Below are positions 7,606-16,868 of a stretch of DNA of 30,030 nucleotides, piece after piece. Source of the DNA: a virus; IMG/VR virus record IMGVR_UViG_3300030451_000692, positions 1 to 30,030 of that record, one strand, 5' to 3'. Every line of letters begins with the position of its first letter. Position 1 is the first letter of the stretch. The translations under genes were made by a program, and so were the position numbers. The notes beneath the pieces are model-generated. The model ran no database searches. It was not told the DNA's origin and saw only the letters and a list, made by a program, of their open reading frames with translations.

Positions 7606-8079
7606 TTAGGCTTTCTGTTGGATGATAAACCACTCTGTTCCGTTACCCCATATCTTAATGCCTTCGTATGCTCTGTTTAAGTCAAAAGCACTATTAGCAC
7701 CATCTAAGTTTTGTGAACCAAAAGGAGTAAGGTTAGCGTGTGTTGAATTGCTAAATGTAGAATCTGTGATAAAACGCTTTGTTCTGTTTAGGTTCTTAGA
7801 AGCAGTTACATCAGGCAAAGTAAGTGTTGCTGTTCCATTTCCACCACTCCAAGAAAGTACAATTAGTTCAGCTTCATCATAAGTTGATGCACCTATGTCA
7901 TAAGTATTACCTGCACTAACTGTAAGTGTGGTAGGTTCTAGGTGGTTTATAATAAAGTGTTGTACGTCTGTAAGACTTGTTTTTTTAGTAGTACCTGTTT
8001 GTACAATAGGTAAATCTTCGCTTCCTGTTATGTTAGCTGCTGCTACTGCTGTTAGTTGACTTATTTTTTTGTCAGCCAT
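7606..8079 (-). CDS. Virion-associated protein with fibre-like N-terminus
   Basis: 157 residues. The N-terminal ADKKISQLTAVAAANITGSE and DLPIVQTGTTKKTSLTDVQ resembles the short N-terminal motif shared by many phage fibre and appendage proteins. The rest is Thr/Asn-rich beta structure (TLTVSAGNTYDIG, VLSWSGGNGTATLTLPDVTA, GIKIWGNGTEWFIIQQK). Its position among head genes favours a head fibre or decoration protein rather than a tail fibre. Start overlaps the stop of the upstream Cys-rich gene by one base. Confidence 0.65.
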   Translation of the reverse strand: MADKKISQLTAVAAANITGSEDLPIVQTGTTKKTSLTDVQHFIINHLEPTTLTVSAGNTYDIGASTYDEAELIVLSWSGGNGTATLTLPDVTASKNLNRTKRFITDSTFSNSTHANLTPFGSQNLDGANSAFDLNRAYEGIKIWGNGTEWFIIQQKA

Positions 8080-8282
8080 TATTGATATAATTTACTGTTA
8101 TCTTCTTGTATAAATTTTTCGCCTTCTTCCGTATATAAGAAAAACAAACTTCTTGTTATATTGCCTATGCCTTGCGCTTGGAAACTCCCATCGCAACATC
8201 TTCTACTATATGTACCATCTTCGCACAAACATCCCCTATCGTCATTCTTAGGACTTGGTGCTTTTTCGTTGTAATTTCTCAT
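8079..8282 (-). CDS. Small Cys-rich conserved phage protein
   Basis: 67 residues with a compact cysteine motif (RGCLCEDGTYSRRCCDGS, four Cys) followed by AQGIGNIT. I associate this motif with small genes next to the capsid operon in flavobacterial phages, but know no function; the cysteines could bind metal or form disulfides in the virion. It overlaps the protease gene by 4 nt and the next gene by 1 nt. Confidence 0.65.
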   Translation of the reverse strand: MRNYNEKAPSPKNDDRGCLCEDGTYSRRCCDGSFQAQGIGNITRSLFFLYTEEGEKFIQEDNSKLYQ

Positions 8283-9868
8283 TTAGGTGCTTTAGGGTGT
8301 TTAGCGGGTAATAAATCAAAATCTCCTGTATATTTAGGGTTTTGTGGTCTACCGTTTTTGACTAAATAAAGAAAAGCGTTTACTCTAGCAAAAGCCCATT
8401 GCGATGCACTACTTACTCTTGGAGAATGCGAGACATTAAAAGCACCTAATCCCCTTTGGAATACTGCTTTAAGTTTTCCTATGGTTACACCGTATCCTAA
8501 TTTATCTTTATATCTTTCGTTAAATTCGTCAGATTTTTTTTGTAAAGTTTGTTCGTCTGCTTTAGACACTTTAGCACCACGACTTGTAGAAGCATCCCCC
8601 TTTGCTGTTCCTTTACCTTTAGGATTTTTATTAGGTGTGCCTGATTTTGGTGCTTTAGGGCTTTTTTTTACTCCACCTCTTGGTCCTATTTCTGCTAATT
8701 CTTTTTCGCTTAAAGGTACACATTTATGTTTTTTATAATCTTTCTTGTAACCTTTAGGGCATTTATATTTTAAAAATTCTTCTTGGCTAAGTTTATGCTC
8801 TTTACAAGGCATATACCAAGTTTGCCCTTTGTACTCGTGGGTATGTATACCTTCACACCCTATATCTTTAGCCATTTCTTCGGCTTTTTCTTTACTAGAG
8901 TAAGCTAACCTATCATTTATAATAGCCGTATTTTCATCTATTACTTTAGATTGTAAACTTAAAAGGTCTAATTCTCTTAGTTTACTTCCTGACCAACGTA
9001 GTCCTGCTTTACCACCCCACAACAAGTAAGATATAGTGCCACACGCTTCGTTGTTGCCTTCGTCATAATATTCTTGCGCTCTACTTAGGTAGCTATACAT
9101 TCTTTGAATTGTTTTTACACTCAAAGGTTTTTTGTCTCGCAAGGTGGCTGCACGAATTTTCCCAATATTCGTTGCGCATTTGTTACCCACTTTCTCGTTT
9201 AATTCTATTCCTCTTTTAGCGTTGTTAGAAACTGCATCTGGGTAATCAGCAAATGATTCTAATTCTTCACCAGATAAAATCATTTTTAATTCTTCTACTA
9301 AGAAATCTTCTTCTGCTTGTTCCCAAGCTGATAGTTGGTTAGGTTCGTTTGGTCTTTCTAACTTGTCTGCAAAATATCCTTCTATACTAAAGCCTTTAAC
9401 TAAACCAGTCTTAACGTAGTTTTCCCAAACATCGTCATTCATTACTTTCATTGATAGCATCCAAGTTCCTAGCGGTACTTCCATACCGAAGGCTCTTGAC
9501 TTATCTTTTTCTAAATCTTCTACTATCCAACTTTCTACTGCTACTAGACCCGCAAGTGGTACTCGGTGTTCTAATGTAGACTTGTTGTAATTACCTTTTA
9601 TAAAAAACAGTTCACTTGCTTTGCGTACTGTATCTCGTGAAAAATATATGTAATATTCTTTATCTTCGTTTTTTCTGTAAATTGGTTTATTCGGAATAAG
9701 AGCAGCACCCATAAGGATACGCTTCTCTTTGTTCACTTCTGCAAATTTAAACTCTTGGTTTTTTAATGCTACGAAGTCCTCTTCAATCGCAGGGTTCTCA
9801 ACAATGGATACTGCTTCAATTCCTGAAACATCATCGTTTTCATCTATGAATAATTCTATAATGTCCAT
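8279..9868 (-). CDS. Prohead protease (XkdF / S78_2-like) fused to C-terminal domains
   Basis: 529 residues. Residues 1-170 form a phage prohead-protease-like domain: IEAVSIVENPAIEEDFVALK, MGAALIPNKPIYR, the STLEHRVPLAG stretch with candidate catalytic His101, and GLVKGFSIEGYF with candidate Ser161. Residues about 205-300 are a helical domain (NAKRGIELNEKVGNKCATNI to YLLWGGKAGLRWSGSKLREL). Residues about 365-529 have a Lys-rich linker (GPRGGVKKSPKAPKSGTPNK) and a terminal module with WAFARVNAFLYLVKNGRPQ resembling small phage DUF5824-type domains. The protease would cleave scaffold and capsid during maturation; the extensions may be packaged passengers or an internal scaffold. Start at 9868 is 6 nt past a TTATTGT box. 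Confidence 0.78.
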   Translation of the reverse strand: MDIIELFIDENDDVSGIEAVSIVENPAIEEDFVALKNQEFKFAEVNKEKRILMGAALIPNKPIYRKNEDKEYYIYFSRDTVRKASELFFIKGNYNKSTLEHRVPLAGLVAVESWIVEDLEKDKSRAFGMEVPLGTWMLSMKVMNDDVWENYVKTGLVKGFSIEGYFADKLERPNEPNQLSAWEQAEEDFLVEELKMILSGEELESFADYPDAVSNNAKRGIELNEKVGNKCATNIGKIRAATLRDKKPLSVKTIQRMYSYLSRAQEYYDEGNNEACGTISYLLWGGKAGLRWSGSKLRELDLLSLQSKVIDENTAIINDRLAYSSKEKAEEMAKDIGCEGIHTHEYKGQTWYMPCKEHKLSQEEFLKYKCPKGYKKDYKKHKCVPLSEKELAEIGPRGGVKKSPKAPKSGTPNKNPKGKGTAKGDASTSRGAKVSKADEQTLQKKSDEFNERYKDKLGYGVTIGKLKAVFQRGLGAFNVSHSPRVSSASQWAFARVNAFLYLVKNGRPQNPKYTGDFDLLPAKHPKAPK

Positions 9869-9874
9869 ACTATT

Positions 9875-9899
9875 ACAATAATATTTAGGTGTTTTTGTT
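9875..9899 (-). promoter_or_regulatory. Bipartite promoter-like element upstream of the protease gene
   Basis: Minus strand AACAAAA (9899..9893), 11 nt, TTATTGT (9881..9875), 6 nt to ATG. The upstream box overlaps the tape-measure stop codon. It lies at the boundary between tail and head modules. Confidence 0.6.
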
Positions 9900-11520
9900 A
9901 ACCTAGCGATGCGCTTTGTACTATATTTCTATCTAATGCCTGTGCGTTTGTTACTTCGTTACTTACAACAAATGCTTTTACTGGTTGTTGTTCTCTTTCG
10001 CCTATTGCTTGTGCTAATTGGTTTTCAGGTGAAGCACCTACTATATTAAATGCAGGGGCTTGTGATGTTGCTACTGATGCACCTCTTGGTGTTGATATAC
10101 CACCACCTGAAAAACCTCCTGAAAAGCCTACTGCACTAGCTGCTGACTTAGTAGCTGCAACAGCAGATTTAACACTAGATATAATTCCTGCTGCTTGTGC
10201 TGCAAATGCTATAAGTAAAGGAATATTTTGTGGGAAACCCACTCTAGCTGTTGCTGATGCACCTTTTGCTGTATCTACTTGTGCTTCTGCTGCTCTCAAA
10301 GTTATCCTTTCTAATGTTGCTTTAGCTTCATTAATTTGTTCTTTAATTAACATAGCTTGTTTTGCAATAAATACAGCCCTACCTATTTCAGTTTCTTGTC
10401 CTGCTGCATCTATAATAGCATCTAAATTGTTTTTTATACCTTCTCTTTCTTCTTGCCTTAATTCTGCTTTTAATTCAGCATTTTCTATTGCCTTTTCTTT
10501 TTCTTCATCTAACAAATCAATTCTCTCACGCTCTAACGAATTTACATTTATTAATTGCTCACTTCTAAAACCTTCTATTTGCGCAAGTATTCCCTCACGT
10601 TCTGCTTTAGCTTCTAATAGTGCAATTTGATTTTCATCATTTCCGTTTTTCTCAAACTGCGCTTGGGCTGCTTTTATAACTGCATCAGCATTAGCTAACA
10701 TTAATTTTTCTTGTTCATCTAGAACTGCTGCAAGTTTGTTATTAGCCTCAATACGCTCTGCTATTGTTTTTGATTCATCATCTCGTATTTGTCTTAACTT
10801 TTCAGCTTCTCTATCTTTTTGTTCTAATATTATACGGTTTTGTGCAATACCTACTTCTGCTGCTCTATTTAATTCAACAGTTTCCGCTGCTGCTTTTATT
10901 GTAGATATTGTATAGTCAGTTATACCTTTAACTACTGTTGGTACTGTTTCTGCTACTTTGTCAAAAGTATTATTAACACCTGTTACAACGTCAAATAATT
11001 CTTTACCTGCGCTTTTTGCACTTTCTGCTGCACCTGCAAAATCACCTTGAAATACTTTTACAACAGCATCTCCTAAAAACCCTAAAGCATCTAAAGCACT
11101 TTTTACTCGCTCTACAATATTATTTACTATCGCCTGACCAAAGTTTTGTATTGATTGTACAGGGTTCTCAAATAAACCTTTAAAATAGTCTATAACCGTA
11201 CCAACGTTTCTATCTAAAAAATTAAAGAAATCATTAAACAATAAAGACACTGCTTCAAAAGCAGTATTAAAAACATTAACAACTTTTTGGTTTTGTTGAA
11301 ATACCTCAACAAGTTTTTTAAAGGCAGCGACAGCAAATCCAATACCTGCTGCTTTTATTGCAAGTCCTATCCCTTTAAAACCTTTAGCAACTCCACCTGT
11401 GGTTTTTTTAACGTCCTCTAAATTTTTGTCAATGTTTTGTGCTGTTTTAGCAACACCTTCTAACTCTTTTTCAGCTTTGCCAACTCTAGCTTCTATCTCT
11501 ATTATTTTCTTTTCTGCCAT
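9898..11520 (-). CDS. Tape-measure-like tail protein
   Basis: 540 residues. An N-terminal coiled coil (IEIEARVGKAEKELEGVAKT) is followed by a hydrophobic, Gly/Ala-rich stretch (FKGIGLAIKAAGIGFAVAAF) and amphipathic repeats. A long Glu/Ala/Lys coiled coil spans about 220-400, and a second small-residue segment (IPLLIAFAAQAAGIISSVKS, then a GGFSGGGIST run) spans about 430-480. This architecture is typical of tail length tape measures. At 540 aa it predicts a short tail by the roughly 1.5 Å per residue rule (about 80 nm, inferred). It is fourth from the chaperone in the tail block. Start overlaps the end of the 51-aa upstream gene. Confidence 0.8.
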   Translation of the reverse strand: MAEKKIIEIEARVGKAEKELEGVAKTAQNIDKNLEDVKKTTGGVAKGFKGIGLAIKAAGIGFAVAAFKKLVEVFQQNQKVVNVFNTAFEAVSLLFNDFFNFLDRNVGTVIDYFKGLFENPVQSIQNFGQAIVNNIVERVKSALDALGFLGDAVVKVFQGDFAGAAESAKSAGKELFDVVTGVNNTFDKVAETVPTVVKGITDYTISTIKAAAETVELNRAAEVGIAQNRIILEQKDREAEKLRQIRDDESKTIAERIEANNKLAAVLDEQEKLMLANADAVIKAAQAQFEKNGNDENQIALLEAKAEREGILAQIEGFRSEQLINVNSLERERIDLLDEEKEKAIENAELKAELRQEEREGIKNNLDAIIDAAGQETEIGRAVFIAKQAMLIKEQINEAKATLERITLRAAEAQVDTAKGASATARVGFPQNIPLLIAFAAQAAGIISSVKSAVAATKSAASAVGFSGGFSGGGISTPRGASVATSQAPAFNIVGASPENQLAQAIGEREQQPVKAFVVSNEVTNAQALDRNIVQSASLG

Positions 11521-11657
11521 AACGTGTATTTTATTTCTCTTGTTGCATCCTTTAGTGTTGTAGGCAAATAATTCTTTCCTAGTGCTATATGCGTATACTT
11601 ACCTATTGTTTTTTGTTGTTTTGCTATCTCTAGCATATCTAGTATGTTTCCTACCAT
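11502..11657 (-). CDS. Small hypothetical protein (51 aa) between tail-tip and tape-measure genes
   Basis: Fills the gap between two large tail genes and overlaps both (7 nt and 19 nt). It begins MVGNILDMLEIAKQQKTIGK and contains HIALGKNYLPTTLKDATREI. Mostly helical, net basic. Tight overlap on both sides and absence of an alternative frame support it. May be a small tail-assembly factor; no family recognised. Confidence 0.65.
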   Translation of the reverse strand: MVGNILDMLEIAKQQKTIGKYTHIALGKNYLPTTLKDATREIKYTLWQKRK

Positions 11658-13822
11658 CTTATTTCTGATGAATCTGCTGTTACTACTGTACTGTCTGCGT
11701 TTACTACTCCTTGGTCTACTGTTTTTACAACCTGTGAAATAATATTCTGTACGCTAACATCAAAGTCTTGTACTTCGTTTACTAATTCAAGATTTGTAAT
11801 GTTAGTTTCAAAGTTTGTTACTAATTTATTTATTTTATACAGGTCGTTAAATATTATTACCCTGTCGTTTAGGTTTATGTTACTTATAACACTTAGAGGT
11901 AAAAACGCTTTGTATTTGAATATCCTTCTTGAACCATCAAACACCTCTTCTATATAATTTCTGTAATACGTTTGGAATAAAGAATTGTATTGGTTGTTAC
12001 CTGTCCGTTCATTCATCTCTACACCAAAGTGTATTGTTTGGGTATTTTCTGTAAAATCTACACCGTTACTTGGTATATGATAGTTGGTTAATTGGTGTCT
12101 TGTACCTCCTAGTGTTTCTGTAAAACTGATAGGTGTACCTGATTCTACTTTTACACCATAAAATATAAGTGGTTTACCTAAGTATGGTTCTTGGTCTTGG
12201 TCTACTGACCACCCCCATTGTACTGTTGTGCCTGGAAAACCTTCAAACTTATGGTGTTCAAAAGGTAGTTTTATATTGTATTCTTCAGATGTAAAGTCTG
12301 CACTATTATTATATGATAATGAACCCCAGTCTGTATTAAAAAACTCGGTGTGATATGCAGAGAAAAAAGAATCTTTACCTTCGTATTCAAAATTTACCTT
12401 GCTAAACGGATATGATACAGATACTTCAGATTTATCAGTATCTACATATTTTGTTATATCGTAAGCTATTGACGATTCATCATACCAGTCGTTTAATGGT
12501 ACAACTCTTATTTCAGTACCTACATAGTAAGATGTTAAATTGAATGTTTTAAATATAGATGTAAGAAAGTCTAGTATTTTTATTTTAGGTAGTTCATTAA
12601 GTACGTTTGTTCTTATGGTACCTACCACAGTTGTAACTTCGTTTGAAGCAGAAGCAAACTTAGGGTTGTCACCTTGTCCATCATATACAGAAGCATTAAC
12701 AGTAAATGTACTGTTTGTGTTTGATTTTATTTGTATAGTGTAGTAACGTGCGTATATATTACCTTGCTGACCTGAACCTAAGTCTTGTGTTTTAGTCATT
12801 AACAAACCATCGTTAAGAGTAACAATGTCATCGCTGCCTGTATGTTCAGCTTCATACTCGGTTGTACTTCCACCTACTATTTTTACTGTATAGTCAACTC
12901 CTGTTGGTGCATCTACTGAAACAACTAAATATCTTTTACCATCAAAGTTGTTTATGTTTCTATATCCTGTACCGTTTGATAATGTAAAACCTTCTTGTAT
13001 AGCTGTACTGTTTCCACTTATGTTTTCCCACTTACCAGTCATTCGTTGGTATTGTGGTTCTGAATCTGCTTCAGGTAATAAACCGCCTTTTTGTTTATGT
13101 AACCACAAATACAAATTATACCAAGTGGTATTTGCACTACTAAAGAAGTCAGCAGAAAATTCTAAACCAAATTGTTTTTCTATAGCTAACAAAATAGCGT
13201 GTAACCTTATTGCAGGTTTTAATTGGTCAAATACTACACCGTGGTTGTTAGAACCGTAGTGCATATTATATGTACCTGCTGTATCGTCTGTTGAATCGTA
13301 TAGTAGTCTGGCATTAGAAGATATAAGCGGATATATTATTGCATCATCTACCCTTACACCCTCTACTATTAAGTCCTTACCATTTTCCATTATGGTTCTC
13401 ACACCATCTGCTGTATATGTTAATGGTACATCGAGTATATTTAAGTCAGATAGCAACGCATCACCTAATATATCTTTTATTTGTATAGTGTTTCCAAAAA
13501 AAGTAATTCTATAATTAAGTGGGCTACCGTTTACTACCTCAACACTTTCTAATTTTATTCTACCCTTCTTATATGGTTTGTAGTTTATAAGTAGTTCAGC
13601 ATCTTGTTTTGCTTGTACGCTGTTACCTATAATAGAAGGTCTGTGGAAGTGTTTAAATATTACATTGTTTGATTTTGATGCAGGTATATTAAATGTTCTA
13701 CTGTAATCAGTAAACACTTTAGATATGTCTAATACATCTTGTAGGCTTTGTGTTAGGGTTACACTTTCATTATCGTGCAATTCAACTTCTTGCCCATCTA
13801 TAAGTAGTTGTAATTGTAACAT
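11651..13822 (-). CDS. Large tail-tip / baseplate-like protein
   Basis: 723 residues, the largest gene here. The N-terminus (LQLQLLIDGQEVELHDNESV, TLTQSLQDVLDISKVFTDYS, RTFNIPASKSNNVIFKHFH) is characteristic of a large structural protein I know from flavobacterial phages. The middle carries a long beta-rich region with YAEHTGSDDIV-type Ig-like stretches. The C-terminal third (FKYKAFLPLSVISNINLNDR, NKLVTNFETNITNLELVNEV) resembles baseplate-hub-like beta structure. No enzymatic motif is seen. It sits between putative distal tail proteins and the tape measure. Start overlaps the upstream stop by one base. Confidence 0.7.
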   Translation of the reverse strand: MLQLQLLIDGQEVELHDNESVTLTQSLQDVLDISKVFTDYSRTFNIPASKSNNVIFKHFHRPSIIGNSVQAKQDAELLINYKPYKKGRIKLESVEVVNGSPLNYRITFFGNTIQIKDILGDALLSDLNILDVPLTYTADGVRTIMENGKDLIVEGVRVDDAIIYPLISSNARLLYDSTDDTAGTYNMHYGSNNHGVVFDQLKPAIRLHAILLAIEKQFGLEFSADFFSSANTTWYNLYLWLHKQKGGLLPEADSEPQYQRMTGKWENISGNSTAIQEGFTLSNGTGYRNINNFDGKRYLVVSVDAPTGVDYTVKIVGGSTTEYEAEHTGSDDIVTLNDGLLMTKTQDLGSGQQGNIYARYYTIQIKSNTNSTFTVNASVYDGQGDNPKFASASNEVTTVVGTIRTNVLNELPKIKILDFLTSIFKTFNLTSYYVGTEIRVVPLNDWYDESSIAYDITKYVDTDKSEVSVSYPFSKVNFEYEGKDSFFSAYHTEFFNTDWGSLSYNNSADFTSEEYNIKLPFEHHKFEGFPGTTVQWGWSVDQDQEPYLGKPLIFYGVKVESGTPISFTETLGGTRHQLTNYHIPSNGVDFTENTQTIHFGVEMNERTGNNQYNSLFQTYYRNYIEEVFDGSRRIFKYKAFLPLSVISNINLNDRVIIFNDLYKINKLVTNFETNITNLELVNEVQDFDVSVQNIISQVVKTVDQGVVNADSTVVTADSSEIRW

Positions 13823-14811
13823 TAACGTACATTATTTATCTTGTTAAATGCAAAGTCAAACTCAACAGTATAGTCTATTAATTTATCATTTAGAGATGTC
13901 TTATTAGTAAACGCTTTGCTTTTAGGTACTACTGGTAATGTTTTACCTTCAAATCTTATCCATACGTTTTCTGACAAAAACAACTCTTCAATAGTTTGTA
14001 CTGCTGATTCTTTTATATAGCCTGTGTTCATTCTAAGTGACGTTTGACTATTTACATTATACCTTTGTCTTTGCCCTTCGTATGTAGGGTATGTAACTGT
14101 TGAGGTGTTTATGTTATTAACCTTGTAAGAAGCATCTGACACACTAAATGTTTCTGTTGTGCGTTTAAAGAAATATAAATCTTGATACGCTCCATACTTA
14201 TTAACGAATGTTACCTTGTAAGCTGTAAACTTAGGCTCACATATATTATTGACCGTTACTGTTTTTCTTAGTGTTGTATCGTCTGTATCGTAAACTTGTA
14301 TCGTACTACTATTAGCAGGTATTGTAACGTATTGTATTTTTTGGTTACTGTTACCGCTATCTGTAATTTGTGTATCTACGCTATCTATTGTAACCTTGCC
14401 TACACCCTCTGCAAATATTGGAAACTTACCTGCTGTGTTTTCAGGTATGTATATATCGTTTGCAGATATTAATGCGTTAGTAGATAGTTGTGGGTTTATT
14501 CCATCTTCGTATTCACCAAAACCATCCATCAAAAGATAGTTAGTTGTAACAGGCGAACCACTCGTAAACTCTACACCTGTTTCATCGTCTATTAACGTTT
14601 CTATAACAGTTACCCATTTTGTAGCAGACAAGTAGTCATCGTTAAAAGATACGTCTACATAATCTCTTACAAGGTTTGCTATTTCGAATATGATATTATC
14701 TCTAGATGATATTCTGTCTTTTGACAAGGTATATTTTAAGTCTGTATCAGTATAGCTACCTGATGTACCTGTGTATATGTATATTTTTATTGTTGCTGAT
14801 TTTAATCCCAT
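13822..14811 (-). CDS. Putative distal tail / tail structural protein
   Basis: 329 residues, beta-rich, no signal peptide. The N-terminal SATIKIYIYTGTSGSYTDTD and FEIANLVRDYVDVSFNDDYL precede repeated Thr/Ser strands. The central segment KVTFVNKYGAYQDLYFFKRT resembles the 'F.N.YG..D...FFK' stretch common in Bacteroidota phage tail proteins. It sits between the Ig-like 512-aa protein and the 723-aa tip protein. Likely part of the tail tip; exact homology not established. Confidence 0.65.
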   Translation of the reverse strand: MGLKSATIKIYIYTGTSGSYTDTDLKYTLSKDRISSRDNIIFEIANLVRDYVDVSFNDDYLSATKWVTVIETLIDDETGVEFTSGSPVTTNYLLMDGFGEYEDGINPQLSTNALISANDIYIPENTAGKFPIFAEGVGKVTIDSVDTQITDSGNSNQKIQYVTIPANSSTIQVYDTDDTTLRKTVTVNNICEPKFTAYKVTFVNKYGAYQDLYFFKRTTETFSVSDASYKVNNINTSTVTYPTYEGQRQRYNVNSQTSLRMNTGYIKESAVQTIEELFLSENVWIRFEGKTLPVVPKSKAFTNKTSLNDKLIDYTVEFDFAFNKINNVR

Positions 14812-14814
14812 ATC

Positions 14815-16353
14815 TTATTCTATTTGTACGTCACTTCCACTTGCTTGTGTATCACAATTTACTTTTGCTGTGCTTAATATTATTCCAAACTCGCTAATTT
14901 GTACAACCTTGTACGGTGCGTTTATATCTCCACCTGCACTTGCAGTAGGTGCTGTTGTTGCTATATACCAACGGTTACCCCCATTATAAGGTGTGTTATT
15001 TAAACATACTTGCTGACCTAAAGCAGAACTACCACTTACTGCTAATAATGCTGAATAAACAAGACCACAATGACCACCTGAATTTGTTACACCTGCTGAT
15101 ATGTAAAACGTACCTGATAAACCTGCACAGGGGTTAAACTCGGCAGGTTGTTCCCTAGTTATTGTGCATAATATATTATTACCTGTGTTGCTGAATCCTG
15201 AAGGTACTGTTATTGTTACTCTTATGTTTCTTGATGTATTTACGGTTACTTTGTCAAACGCTGTGTCGTTATCTGTACCTGTGTCTGCAAAGAAATCACA
15301 GCTTATACCATCTATAGTTACACTAGCATCACCTGTTACAATATCACCTGTGTTTGCTATTCTAAATCCGCTGTATCTAATTCTTTCATCACCACAAGCT
15401 ATTGAGGGTAATGTTGTACCTGCCTGTGTAACATCCTTTTCACATAACAAGTATTCGCTTAAAGTAGTTGAACCCTGCGGTGTTGCATTTGTATATGCAC
15501 TAGGTACTCTAAAATACATTTTTAAAGTAACTGTTCTTGAACTTGTGCTTGTGTTTGCAGGGTAGTTTGTAGAAGTATAATCTACTGCACCAACATATAC
15601 TTTATAAAGGTCTGCAACCGCTGTGTAAGATGGTCTGTTAATTACACCTGCTTGTGATATACTACCACCTGTTAAATTTATACCACCATCACCTGTACAT
15701 CCTAATGCTCCTGTTGCTGCTGCTGTTACTGTAAACGAATTTGATGTTGTTGTACAAGTATCATCGTTATTACTTGCTGTTACAGTAAAGGTTGCACTTA
15801 CTCCTGTTGAGGTTGTTGTAAAGGATAACGTTTGAGATACACCTGTACCACTAAGTGAAAAGTCTATTGCTGATGAACCAATTCTTGTTACGGTGTATTC
15901 TTTAAATGTAGCACCACTTTGTTGTGTAAAAAAACTACCTAAACTTACTGTTTGTGCTGAAGTATCTAGGTTTGTTATATCCGATATAGTACCTGCAAAA
16001 GTTGCCATATTAGTATTGGTACTAGGGTTACAAGACGCATCAGGTGGAAACTGTGTAGCTGATGCTGTACAAATTATTGTACCATCATCTGAGTTACTAA
16101 ATTTATCAGGTATTTTAATTGTGTAGTCTACTGTTCTAGCTACACTAGAATCGCCAATATTTAATGCTGCAAAACTTTCGTGTTCTCTATCTATTATTGT
16201 TCCGTTCAATAATGTAGGTTCTGTAATGCTACCATCACTAGCTACACTAAAGTTAGCCAGTCCTGCAAGTTCACAAGTTAATGCACCCTCTGCTAATGTA
16301 GGTGCTTCTGATTCTAAGTAAAACGGACTTCTAGCGTTAATCTTTGTACTCAT
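14815..16353 (-). CDS. Large beta-rich, Cys-containing tail protein (Ig-like repeats)
   Basis: 512 residues. It begins MSTKINARSPFYLESEAPTL, a start I associate with flavobacterial phage structural proteins. It contains several Ig-like or cadherin-like units of about 90-100 residues (for example TVTASNNDDTCTTTSNSFTV and VTIDGISCDFFADTGTDND) and about 15 cysteines. No membrane or catalytic motif. Probably an exposed tail ornament or adhesin. It overlaps the preceding gene by 4 nt. Confidence 0.65.
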   Translation of the reverse strand: MSTKINARSPFYLESEAPTLAEGALTCELAGLANFSVASDGSITEPTLLNGTIIDREHESFAALNIGDSSVARTVDYTIKIPDKFSNSDDGTIICTASATQFPPDASCNPSTNTNMATFAGTISDITNLDTSAQTVSLGSFFTQQSGATFKEYTVTRIGSSAIDFSLSGTGVSQTLSFTTTSTGVSATFTVTASNNDDTCTTTSNSFTVTAAATGALGCTGDGGINLTGGSISQAGVINRPSYTAVADLYKVYVGAVDYTSTNYPANTSTSSRTVTLKMYFRVPSAYTNATPQGSTTLSEYLLCEKDVTQAGTTLPSIACGDERIRYSGFRIANTGDIVTGDASVTIDGISCDFFADTGTDNDTAFDKVTVNTSRNIRVTITVPSGFSNTGNNILCTITREQPAEFNPCAGLSGTFYISAGVTNSGGHCGLVYSALLAVSGSSALGQQVCLNNTPYNGGNRWYIATTAPTASAGGDINAPYKVVQISEFGIILSTAKVNCDTQASGSDVQIE

Positions 16354-16868
16354 CTCAATCTTTTGTTGTTAAATGTAAAAGCTAAAAAATCTTCTACGTC
16401 TAAACCGTATGCTTCTACTAATTCGTTTGGTAATCTTTCGAATGCTTTTTCAAATGGTTTTGTAAAAAACAAACTTGGTTTTATTCCTTTCTCAAATATG
16501 CTTTTAGATATTATATAACTCATAGACTTGTAAGATAGAAACCTACCTTTTGCATCTCTAAACTGAAACCCCCTTTTGCCTATCCATTTTTCTAATGACT
16601 TTGCAGGTGGTCGTTTAGATGTATAACTAAATGGTGTGTTATACTTTTTCTTTGTACCACTTACACCTTTGTCTTGAAACACACCGTAATCTTCCATTAC
16701 AAACGAAAGACTAAAAGATGTTTTGCCTACCTCAACATCACCATCTAAACTTTTATACAATTTGCTATTTACGTTTTTCTTACCTCTAGTAAGATTTGTT
16801 CTAGCTTGTTGTATAACGTATTTCTTGAACTCGTTTAGTACATTATATGTATAACCCTTTGTTAGCAT
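16350..16868 (-). CDS. Putative tail completion / HK97 gp10-like protein
   Basis: 172 residues, basic, mixed alpha/beta. An N-terminal helix (EFKKYVIQQARTNLTRGKKN) is followed by a beta region (TSFSLSFVMEDYGVFQDKGV), a Gly/Lys loop, and the conserved-looking stretch KGRFLSYKSMSYIISKSIFE plus KGIKPSLFFTKPFEKAFERL. This pattern (long helix, 'YG.F.DKG', terminal 'PFL..P...') fits gp10-like proteins that join heads and tails. It lies between two other small tail-completion-like genes and the Ig-like gene. Confidence 0.65.
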   Translation of the reverse strand: MLTKGYTYNVLNEFKKYVIQQARTNLTRGKKNVNSKLYKSLDGDVEVGKTSFSLSFVMEDYGVFQDKGVSGTKKKYNTPFSYTSKRPPAKSLEKWIGKRGFQFRDAKGRFLSYKSMSYIISKSIFEKGIKPSLFFTKPFEKAFERLPNELVEAYGLDVEDFLAFTFNNKRLR

